Of a stretch of 7,072 nt of DNA, positions 1 through 5,532 are shown piece after piece. The notes beneath the pieces were generated by a model, which did not search any database, was not told the DNA's origin, and saw only the letters and a program-made list of their open reading frames with translations. The stretch is taken from NCBI RefSeq assembly GCF_937941905.1, contig NZ_CALDGS010000087.1:1-7072 (forward strand). Reading direction: 5' to 3'. This DNA comes from an uncultured Mycolicibacterium sp. (GTDB lineage Bacteria > Actinomycetota > Actinomycetes > Mycobacteriales > Mycobacteriaceae). The position numbers were made by a program, and so were the translations under genes. How positions within the stretch are numbered: position 1 is the stretch's first letter; every line of letters begins with the position of its first letter.

Positions 1-1
1 G

Positions 2-1003
2 GCCGGCACCAACGCCCACCACGGCAGCGGCGACTGCTTCGTCGCCGAGGCCGACGAGAGCGACGGCTCGCTGCTGGAGTACACCCCGGACGTGGCGGTG
101 GTGACCAACATCGAGGCCGACCACCTGGACTTCTTCGGCAGCGAGCAGGCCTACGCCGAGGTGTTCGACGCCTTCGTCGAACGGCTCGCCCCGGGCGGGG
201 CGCTGGTGGCCTGCGTCGACGACCCGGGCGCGGCCGCGCTCGCCGAACGCACCGCTGCGCTGGGCATCACCGTGCTGCGGTACGGGTCGGCCGACCGCGA
301 CGACCTGGCCGCCCGGCTGCTGAGCTGGGAGCAGCAGGGCACCGGCGCGGTCGCCCACGTCCAGCTCGCCGGGGAGCGGCACCCGCGGGTGATGCGGTTG
401 TCGGTGCCCGGCCGGCACATGGCGCTCAACGCCCTCGGGGCGCTGCTGGCCGCCGTCCGGGCGGGCGCCCCGGTGGAGTCGGTGCTGGACGGGCTGGCCG
501 GGTTCGAGGGGGTGCGGCGGCGGTTCGAGCTCGTCGGTACCGCCGCCGACGTGCAGGTCTTCGACGACTACGCGCACCATCCCACCGAGGTGCGGGCCAC
601 CCTGGCCGCGCTGCGCAACGTCGTCGACCAGGCCGGCCGCGGCCGGGCGGTGGTGGTGTTCCAACCGCACCTGTACTCGCGCACGCAGACCTTCGCCCGC
701 GAGTTCGGCGCGGCGCTGTCGGCCGCCGACGAGGTGTTCGTGCTCGACGTCTACGCCGCCCGCGAGCAGCCGATCGCCGGGGTGAGCGGGGCGAGCATCG
801 CCGAGCACGTCACCGTCCCGGTGACCTACCTGCCGGACCTGTCGGCGGTGCCGGCCCGGGTGGCCGAGGCCGTCCGGCCCGGGGACGTGGTGGTCACCAT
901 GGGCGCCGGCGACGTCACCATGCTCGGCCCGGAGATCCTGGATGCGTTGCGCGCCAGGGCGAACCGCACCGCACCCGGCAGCTGGGGGCCGCCCCGCCGA
1001 TGA
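2..1003 (+). CDS. murC: UDP-N-acetylmuramate--L-alanine ligase MurC (5' end missing)
   Basis: Cytoplasmic ligase that uses ATP to join L-alanine to UDP-MurNAc, the first amino acid step of the peptidoglycan stem peptide. The visible 333 residues are in frame from position 2 with no start codon, so the gene is cut by the window edge; the ATP P-loop (GTHGKT type) and N-terminal domain, about 160 residues judged from the usual length near 490, lie upstream. Visible Mur-ligase marks, numbered within the fragment: EADESDGSLL (16-25) and NIEADHLDFFG (36-46) of the central ATPase domain, VPGRH and ALNALGALLAA (135-150) at its end, then the C-terminal domain with DDYAHHPTEV (188-197) and FQPHLYSRT (220-228). 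DDYAHHP with QPHLYSR separates MurC/Mpl from MurD, E and F; the position before ftsQ favours MurC. Its TGA overlaps the ftsQ ATG (ATGA, 1000-1003), which suggests translational coupling. Confidence 0.96.
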   Translation, partial: AGTNAHHGSGDCFVAEADESDGSLLEYTPDVAVVTNIEADHLDFFGSEQAYAEVFDAFVERLAPGGALVACVDDPGAAALAERTAALGITVLRYGSADRDDLAARLLSWEQQGTGAVAHVQLAGERHPRVMRLSVPGRHMALNALGALLAAVRAGAPVESVLDGLAGFEGVRRRFELVGTAADVQVFDDYAHHPTEVRATLAALRNVVDQAGRGRAVVVFQPHLYSRTQTFAREFGAALSAADEVFVLDVYAAREQPIAGVSGASIAEHVTVPVTYLPDLSAVPARVAEAVRPGDVVVTMGAGDVTMLGPEILDALRARANRTAPGSWGPPRR

Positions 1004-1857
1004 CCGAGCCCACGCCGCCCGACAGCGGGGCCGCCGCGCCGCCCGACGACGGCCCGCGCCGGCAGGCCCGCCGGGAGCGGGAGGCGCGCCGGGCCGCCCG
1101 CGAGCGCGCCCGGGCGATCGAGCAGGCCCGCCTGCAGGCCCGCCGCCGCGCGCTGGCCCCGCCCGCGCCGGCGACCGAGCTGGACCGGCGCGCGGTCACC
1201 GCGATCCGGGCGCTGATGTGGGCCGCGCTCGCCGCGGTCGGCGCGGTGGCGCTCGGCCTGGTGCTGTACTTCACCCCGATCATGTCGGTGCGCCACGTGC
1301 TGGTCGTCGGCGCGCACGAGCTGACCGAGGAGGAGGTGGTCGCCACCGCCGGGGTCGCCGAGGGCACCCCGCTGCTGCAGGTCGACACCGACGTGGTGGC
1401 CGAGCGGGTGGCCTCCATTCCGCGGGTGGCCAGCGTGCGGGTGCAGCGCGAGTACCCGTCGTCGCTGCGCATCACGCTGGTGGAGCGAATCCCGGTGGTG
1501 GTCAAGGACTATCCCGACGGTCCGCACCTGTTCGACCGGGACGGCGTGGACTTCGCGACCGCTCCGCCGCCGCCCGGGCTGCCCTACCTCGACACCGACA
1601 CCCCCGGCCCCAGCGACCCGCCCACCCGGGCCGCGCTGGCGGTGATGCTGGCGCTGCGGCCCGAGGTGGCCGCCCAGGTGAGTCGCATCGCCGCGCCGTC
1701 GGTGGCCTCGATCACGTTGACGCTCAACGACGGTCGGGTCGTGGTGTGGGGGACCACCGACCGCACCGAGGAGAAGGCGGCCAAGCTCGCCGCGCTGCTC
1801 ACCCAGCCCGGGCACACCTACGACGTGTCGAGCCCGGATCTGCCGACGGTGAAGTGA
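1000..1857 (+). CDS. ftsQ: Cell division protein FtsQ (POTRA-domain divisome protein)
   Basis: Bitopic membrane protein of the divisome; in the family it links early cytoplasmic division proteins with FtsB/FtsL and septal synthases through its extracytoplasmic part. The 285 residues divide into a cytoplasmic tail (1-70) with a Pro-rich start and a strongly Arg-rich stretch (20-50), one transmembrane helix (about 71-93), a POTRA domain (about 95-164: MSVRHVLVVGAHELTEEEV onward, ending near LRITLVERIP), and the FtsQ beta domain (about 165-260). The POTRA core and the RVASVRVQREYPSSL signature support the call, and the position between murC and ftsZ confirms it. Start ATG 1000 overlaps the murC stop and has no separate strong ribosome site, consistent with coupling. 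It is slightly shorter than the M. tuberculosis protein as I remember it (about 314), the difference probably lying in the variable N-terminal tail. Confidence 0.94.
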   Translation: MTEPTPPDSGAAAPPDDGPRRQARREREARRAARERARAIEQARLQARRRALAPPAPATELDRRAVTAIRALMWAALAAVGAVALGLVLYFTPIMSVRHVLVVGAHELTEEEVVATAGVAEGTPLLQVDTDVVAERVASIPRVASVRVQREYPSSLRITLVERIPVVVKDYPDGPHLFDRDGVDFATAPPPPGLPYLDTDTPGPSDPPTRAALAVMLALRPEVAAQVSRIAAPSVASITLTLNDGRVVVWGTTDRTEEKAAKLAALLTQPGHTYDVSSPDLPTVK

Positions 1858-1933
1858 CCTTTCCCACGGGATCGGCGACAAATTCCACGGCGTGGCGTCG
1901 GCGCGCCTGCGGGGTTTGCCGCCGGGTTGGCCC

Positions 1934-2050
1934 TACCGTTTGGTTTACGCGCATCAACTTGACATAACTCTAAGCCTCTTGTTGAGGTTGAGGGTTTGCG
2001 AGAGCGAGAGACCGAAGACCGGCGCCACGAAGGGCACTCAGGAGGGAAGA
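1934..2050 (+). promoter_or_regulatory. ftsZ leader with candidate promoter and strong ribosome site
   Basis: The ftsQ-ftsZ gap (1858-2056) contains an AT-rich island in GC-rich surroundings. Seen: TACCGT at 1934-1939 (fits TANNNT), TTGGTT at 1940-1945 placed 17 bp before CATAAC (1963-1968), and a perfect TTGACA at 1959-1964 that lacks a good -10 at 17-19 bp. Tandem hexamers follow (GTTGAG twice at 1981-1992; GAGAGC/GAGAGA at 2000-2011). The ribosome site AGGAGGGA (2040-2047) lies about 9-10 nt before ATG 2057 and fixes that start. Mycobacterial ftsZ is known to have its own promoters; which hexamers act here is inference. Confidence 0.45.
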
Positions 2051-2056
2051 CGATCC

Positions 2057-3202
2057 ATGACCCCCCCGCACAACTACCTCGCCGTCATCAAGGTGGTCGG
2101 CATTGGCGGCGGCGGCGTCAATGCCGTCAACCGGATGATCGAACAGGGCCTCAAGGGCGTCGAGTTCATCGCGATCAACACCGACGCGCAGGCGCTGTTG
2201 ATGAGTGATGCCGACGTCAAGCTCGACGTGGGCCGGGAGTCCACCCGCGGTCTCGGCGCCGGCGCCGACCCGGAGGTGGGCCGCAAGGCGGCCGAGGACG
2301 CCAAGGACGAGATCGAGGAACTGCTGCGCGGCGCCGACATGGTGTTCGTCACCGCCGGTGAGGGCGGCGGCACCGGCACCGGCGGCGCGCCGGTGGTGGC
2401 CTCGATCGCCCGCAAGCTCGGCGCGCTGACCGTCGGCGTGGTGACCCGTCCGTTCTCCTTCGAGGGCAAGCGGCGCAGCAACCAGGCCGAGGCGGGCATC
2501 GCCGCGCTGCGCGAGTGCTGCGACACCCTGATCGTCATCCCCAACGACCGGCTGCTGCAGATGGGCGACGCCCACGTCACCCTGATGGACGCCTTCCGCA
2601 GCGCCGACGAGGTGCTGCTCAACGGCGTGCAGGGCATCACCGACCTGATCACCACCCCGGGCCTGATCAACGTCGACTTCGCCGACGTCAAGGGCGTGAT
2701 GAGCAACGCCGGCACCGCCCTGATGGGCATCGGCGCGGCCCGCGGCGAGGGCCGCGCGGTCAAGGCCGCCGAGGCGGCCATCAACTCGCCGCTGCTGGAG
2801 GCCTCGATGGACGGCGCCCAGGGCGTGCTGCTGTCCATCGCCGGCGGCAGCGACCTGGGCCTGTTCGAGATCAACGAGGCCGCCTCGCTGGTGCAGGAGT
2901 CCGCGCACCCGGACGCCAACATCATCTTCGGCACCGTCATCGACGACTCGCTCGGCGACGAGGTGCGGGTGACCGTCATCGCGGCCGGCTTCGACCCGGC
3001 CGGCCCGAAGGCCAAGCCGACCATCCCGCCGGCCTCGGCCGCGACCGGCCCGATCGCGCCCGGCCGGGCCGGCAGCGTCGGCTCGTCGCTGTTCGAGCCC
3101 GCCGACGCCACCAGCGTGCCGGTGCACCCGAACGGGGCGACGGTCAGCATCGGCGGCGATGACGACGACGACGTCGACGTGCCGCCGTTCATGCGGCGCT
3201 GA
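2057..3202 (+). CDS. ftsZ: Cell division protein FtsZ (tubulin-like GTPase)
   Basis: Cytoplasmic GTPase that polymerises into the Z ring and recruits the divisome. The 381 residues carry all hallmarks: GIGGGGVNAVNRM (15-27), the tubulin signature GGGTGTG (103-109) that binds GTP phosphates, RPFSFEGKRR (131-140), and the T7 loop NVDFADV (205-211) with catalytic D207 and D210. Residues about 315-365 are the variable linker, and the acidic tail ends in DVDVPPFMRR, the conserved partner-binding peptide used by FtsW and SepF in mycobacteria. Start ATG 2057 follows AGGAGGGA at the usual distance and gives the MTPPHNYLAVIKVVG N-terminus typical of mycobacteria; the frame stays open upstream to 1892, but those 55 codons look like leader, not FtsZ. 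Small differences from the M. tuberculosis protein as remembered are A146 and adjacent cysteines C154-C155. Confidence 0.98.
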   Translation: MTPPHNYLAVIKVVGIGGGGVNAVNRMIEQGLKGVEFIAINTDAQALLMSDADVKLDVGRESTRGLGAGADPEVGRKAAEDAKDEIEELLRGADMVFVTAGEGGGTGTGGAPVVASIARKLGALTVGVVTRPFSFEGKRRSNQAEAGIAALRECCDTLIVIPNDRLLQMGDAHVTLMDAFRSADEVLLNGVQGITDLITTPGLINVDFADVKGVMSNAGTALMGIGAARGEGRAVKAAEAAINSPLLEASMDGAQGVLLSIAGGSDLGLFEINEAASLVQESAHPDANIIFGTVIDDSLGDEVRVTVIAAGFDPAGPKAKPTIPPASAATGPIAPGRAGSVGSSLFEPADATSVPVHPNGATVSIGGDDDDDVDVPPFMRR

Positions 3203-3222
3203 GTCGGCCGGATACTGGCACC

Positions 3223-3930
3223 GTGACCGTTCGCATACGGCGCGTGACGACCACGCGCGCCGGCGGCGTCTCGGCGCCGCCCTTCGACACCTTCAACCTC
3301 GGTGACCACGTCGGCGACGACCCGAGGGCCGTCGCCGCCAACCGGCGTCGGCTGGCCGACACCGTCGGCCTGGGCCCGGACCGGCTGGTGTGGATGAACC
3401 AGGTGCACGGCGACCGGGTCGCCGTCGTCGACGGTCCGCAGCGGGCCGCGCTGCCCGACACCGACGCGCTGGTCACCACCGTGCCCCGGCTGGCGGTGGT
3501 CGTGGTCACCGCCGACTGCGTGCCGGTGCTGCTGGCCGACGCCCGGGCCAAGGTGGTGGCGGCGGTGCACGCCGGGCGGGTGGGCGCGCAGCTCGGCATC
3601 GTGGCCCGCACGGTCGAGGCGATGTGCCGGGTGGGCGCGCACCCCGAGGACATCTCGGCGCTGCTCGGCCCCGCGGTGAGCGGGGCGAACTACGAGGTGC
3701 CCGAGCAGATGGCCGCCGAGGTGGAGCGGGCGCTGCCCGGCAGCCGCACCAACACCGCCAAGGGCACCCCGGGCCTGGACCTGCGGGCCGGCATCGCCCG
3801 CCAGCTCACCGAGCTCGGGGTCACCGCCATCGATATCGACCCCCGCTGTACCGTGGCCGACCGGACGCTGTTCAGCCACCGCCGCGACAGGCACACCGGT
3901 CGGATGGCCTCCCTGGTGTGGATGGAATGA
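3223..3930 (+). CDS. pgeF: Peptidoglycan editing factor PgeF / YfiH (DUF152, laccase-domain family)
   Basis: Member of the YfiH/LACC1 family, long labelled polyphenol oxidoreductase or laccase. In E. coli the protein edits peptidoglycan precursors by removing L-Ser wrongly joined in place of L-Ala; other members have purine nucleoside activities. The 235 residues show the family order: FNLGDHVGDDP (24-34), MNQVHGD (58-64), DALVTT (81-86), TADCVP (96-101), AVHAGR (114-119), LLGPAVSGANYEVP (147-160), DLRAG (186-190) and the tail RDRHTGRMASLVW. Metal-site residues are H62, C99 and H116, all present. The common HAGWRG reads HAGRVG and the usual Cys pair after GPxIG is absent (SGAN), which I believe is typical of actinobacterial members. 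Start GTG 3223 lies 20 bp after the ftsZ stop with only a weak purine site (the previous 12 bases hold no clear AGGAGG). It overlaps yggS by ATGA. Confidence 0.9.
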   Translation: MTVRIRRVTTTRAGGVSAPPFDTFNLGDHVGDDPRAVAANRRRLADTVGLGPDRLVWMNQVHGDRVAVVDGPQRAALPDTDALVTTVPRLAVVVVTADCVPVLLADARAKVVAAVHAGRVGAQLGIVARTVEAMCRVGAHPEDISALLGPAVSGANYEVPEQMAAEVERALPGSRTNTAKGTPGLDLRAGIARQLTELGVTAIDIDPRCTVADRTLFSHRRDRHTGRMASLVWME

Positions 3931-4718
3931 GCGACGCACGTAAACGGCAACTCGCCACCGCGCTCGCCGCGCTGCGCGAGCGGCTGGCCCGGGCCGCCGA
4001 GGCGGCCGGCCGGCCCGTCGACGAGATCAAGCTGCTGCCGGTGACCAAGTTCTTCCCGGCCTCCGACGTGATCCTGCTGCACGAGCTGGGGCTGTCGGAC
4101 TTCGGCGAGTCGCGGGAGCAGGAGGCCGCGCGCAAGATCGCCGAGGTCGCCGCCGCGGTGCCGGACCCGGACGCCATCCGCTGGCACATGATCGGCCGGA
4201 TCCAGCGCAACAAGGCCCGGGCGGTGGCCGGCTGGGCCTATGCCGCGCACTCGGTGGACAACGCCCGGCTCGTCGACGCGCTCGACCGCGGGGCGGCCCG
4301 GGCGCTGGCCGAGGGCCGGCGGCGTGCCCCGCTGCGGGTGTTCGTCCAGCTCAGCCTCGACGGCGACCCGGAACGCGGCGGGGTGGACGTGGCCCGGCCC
4401 GACGAGGTCGACGCGCTGTGCGCCCGGGTCGCGGCCGCCGAGGCGCTGGAGTTCGTCGGGCTGATGGGGATCCCGCCGCTGGAGTGGGACGCCGACGCCG
4501 CCTTCGAGCGGCTGGCCGCCGAGTTGGCGCGGGTGCAGCGCGATCACGACCGGCGGCTGGAACTGTCGGCCGGGATGTCCGGCGATCTGGAGGCCGCGGT
4601 GCGACACGGATCGACCTGTGTGCGTGTCGGTACCGCGCTCTTGGGGCAACGACCGCTAACGTCACCACCAGTCGTCACAGATGTCACATCTTCATCACAG
4701 ACACCCCCAGTCACCTGA
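3927..4718 (+). CDS. YggS/PLPBP-family pyridoxal-phosphate homeostasis protein
   Basis: Alanine-racemase-like TIM-barrel protein that binds pyridoxal 5'-phosphate and keeps cellular B6 and amino/keto acid pools balanced; no catalytic reaction is firmly known for the family. The 263 residues contain the PLP lysine in LLPVTKFFP (K41), FGESREQE (59-66, the FGEN.VQE element), WHMIGRIQRNK (86-96), VQLSLDGDPERGG (140-152), LMGIPPL (179-185), and the phosphate-binding end MSGDLEAAVRHGST with VRVGTALLG (217-240). The start ATG 3927 overlaps the pgeF stop (ATGA 3927-3930), implying coupled translation; the frame continues upstream but only as a shadow of pgeF. After ALLGQRPL there is a low-complexity Thr/Ser/Pro/Val tail (about 244-263) beyond where the family normally ends, encoded by GTCAC repeats that may serve sepF regulation. 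Confidence 0.92.
   Translation: MSDARKRQLATALAALRERLARAAEAAGRPVDEIKLLPVTKFFPASDVILLHELGLSDFGESREQEAARKIAEVAAAVPDPDAIRWHMIGRIQRNKARAVAGWAYAAHSVDNARLVDALDRGAARALAEGRRRAPLRVFVQLSLDGDPERGGVDVARPDEVDALCARVAAAEALEFVGLMGIPPLEWDADAAFERLAAELARVQRDHDRRLELSAGMSGDLEAAVRHGSTCVRVGTALLGQRPLTSPPVVTDVTSSSQTPPVT
4661..4715 (+). promoter_or_regulatory. Cluster of GTCAC(A) direct repeats upstream of sepF
   Basis: Five same-strand copies of a GTCACA-like hexamer occur at 4661 (GTCACC), 4674 (GTCACA), 4683 (GTCACA), 4694 (ATCACA) and 4710 (GTCACC), inside the last codons of yggS and ending 23 bp before the sepF ATG. The 4683 and 4694 copies are 11 bp apart, one helical turn, as expected for OmpR-type response regulators; 4674 and 4683 are 9 bp apart. 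The hexamer resembles, from memory, the motif described for the mycobacterial division regulator MtrA. TAACGT (4657-4662) fits a -10 pattern but has no clear -35. Function is inference. Confidence 0.35.
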
Positions 4719-4723
4719 GCACC

Positions 4724-4730
4724 AGAAGGG
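4724..4730 (+). promoter_or_regulatory. Ribosome binding site deciding the sepF start
   Basis: AGAAGGG lies 7 nt before ATG 4738. It selects this ATG over an in-frame ATG at 4681, whose 19 extra codons (His-rich, read from the repeat cluster) have no ribosome site and no likeness to SepF. The chosen start gives MSTLHKVKAYFGM, the membrane-binding N-terminus expected. Confidence 0.75.
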
Positions 4731-4737
4731 TCGCGCG

Positions 4738-5385
4738 ATGAGCACACTGCACAAAGTCAAGGCCTACTTCGGCATGGCGCCAATGGATGACTACGAGGAC
4801 GAGTACTACGAGGACGACGAGCGTCCGGCGCGGGCCGGCTACGCCCGTCGGGGTCGTCCGGAGCGCTTCGAGGAGGACGACTACGGCCGTGGCTACGACG
4901 AGCGCGACTACGACGAGCCGCCGGCCGGGTACCGGGGTGGCTACGACGAGCCGGCCTACGAGCCGCGGATGCGCGGCGGCCTGCGCGACTACGACCGCCC
5001 GCACGACCTGGGCGGCCGGCCCCGGCTCGCCCCGCTGCGCGGCGCGGCGACCCGCGGCTCGCTGGCGATGGATCCGCGCCGGGTGGCCGAGATCTTCGAT
5101 GCCGGCAGCCCGCTGGCCAAGATCACCACGCTGCGCCCGAAGGACTACAGCGAGGCCCGCACCATCGGCGAGCGGTTCCGCGACGGCTACCCGGTGATCA
5201 TGGACCTCGTCGCGATGGACAACGCCGACGCCAAGCGGCTGGTGGACTTCGCCGCCGGGCTCGCGTTCGCGCTGCGCGGCTCCTTCGACAAGGTGGCGAC
5301 CAAGGTGTTCCTGCTGTCCCCGGCCGACGTCACCGTGACCGCCGAGGAGCGCCGCCGGATCGCCGAGGCCGGCTTCTACAACTGA
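4738..5385 (+). CDS. sepF: Cell division protein SepF (FtsZ membrane tether)
   Basis: Cytoplasmic protein that binds membrane through an N-terminal amphipathic helix and FtsZ through its C-terminal domain; in Actinobacteria, which lack FtsA, it is the essential Z-ring anchor. The 215 residues show the helix MSTLHKVKAYFGM (1-13), an acidic and then mixed-charge disordered linker rich in Asp, Glu, Arg, Tyr and Gly (about 16-95, with repeated YDE units at 53, 58 and 69), and the globular core (about 110-200): DPRRVAEIFDAGSPLAKITTLRPKDYSEA, then GYPVIMDLVAMDNADAK and RLVDFAAGLAFAL, KVFLLSPADV. The G.PVI.DL...D...RLVDF.AGL pattern is diagnostic. The gene starts 19 bp after yggS with its own ribosome site, so it may be both read through from upstream and separately controlled by the repeat cluster before it. 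Confidence 0.96.
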   Translation: MSTLHKVKAYFGMAPMDDYEDEYYEDDERPARAGYARRGRPERFEEDDYGRGYDERDYDEPPAGYRGGYDEPAYEPRMRGGLRDYDRPHDLGGRPRLAPLRGAATRGSLAMDPRRVAEIFDAGSPLAKITTLRPKDYSEARTIGERFRDGYPVIMDLVAMDNADAKRLVDFAAGLAFALRGSFDKVATKVFLLSPADVTVTAEERRRIAEAGFYN

Positions 5386-5424
5386 GCCCGGTGACCGGGC
5401 CCGGCGTGCCGACCGGGCGCCCGG
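5386..5424 (+). terminator. Paired GC-rich inverted repeats just after sepF (possible terminator or attenuator)
   Basis: Directly after the sepF TGA, GCCCGG-TGA-CCGGGC (5386-5400) forms a perfect 6-bp hairpin with a 3-nt loop. A perfect 12-bp palindrome CCGGGCGCCCGG follows at 5413-5424. The CCGGGC arms could pair in alternative ways. There is no T-run, so classical intrinsic termination is not shown; mycobacterial terminators often lack one. It separates sepF from yggT. Confidence 0.35.
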
Positions 5425-5425
5425 G

Positions 5426-5480
5426 TAGGCTGGCGACATCGCGCAGGTGAGGGCCGGTACGGCCGACCCTGACCTGCGCG
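5426..5480 (+). promoter_or_regulatory. Candidate yggT promoter (-10 TAGGCT) with long 5' leader hairpin
   Basis: TAGGCT (5426-5431) fits the mycobacterial -10 TANNNT; no convincing -35 was seen. A start site about 7 nt on (near 5437-5438) would put the hairpin 5440-5480 at the very 5' end of the RNA. In that hairpin CGCGCAGGT (5440-5448) pairs perfectly with ACCTGCGCG (5472-5480), a single G/G mismatch follows, AGGG pairs with CCCT, and the loop can alternatively fold as GGCCG-GTA-CGGCC (5452-5464). The pairing is seen directly; promoter and leader roles are inference. Confidence 0.45.
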
Positions 5481-5532
5481 GTGTTCGTGTCTGTGCACAG
5501 GTTTTCTCTGGCTGCTAGTGAGGTCGGCTGCG

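Noticed and set aside
826..1881. A 351-codon reverse-strand open frame across murC and ftsQ
   Set aside because: Shadow of murC/ftsQ codon bias; the product is low-complexity Gly/Arg/His without family likeness. The same holds for the reverse frame at 5786-6964 over wag31.
1892..2056. N-terminal extension of FtsZ by 55 codons
   Set aside because: No ribosome site at 1892, the translated extension is unlike FtsZ, and AGGAGGGA before ATG 2057 gives the exact conserved N-terminus.
2074..3939. A 621-codon open frame on the reverse strand across ftsZ and pgeF
   Set aside because: Antisense to two well-identified genes; composition is the His/Arg/Ala/Pro-rich type created by GC-rich third positions, with no recognisable domain.
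4618..4700. CRP-type operator (TGTGA-N6-TCACA) before sepF
   Set aside because: TCACA half-sites are present but no TGTGA partner at the required spacing; the copies are direct, not inverted.
4681..4737. Longer SepF starting at ATG 4681
   Set aside because: No ribosome site; the 19 extra residues come from the repeat cluster and would bury the membrane-binding helix that must be N-terminal.
5491..5500. Perfect palindrome CTGTGCACAG followed by TTTT before yggT
   Set aside because: Too short to form a stable hairpin (3-bp stem with 4-nt loop) and 10-bp palindromes occur by chance; kept only as a note, no regulator recognised.
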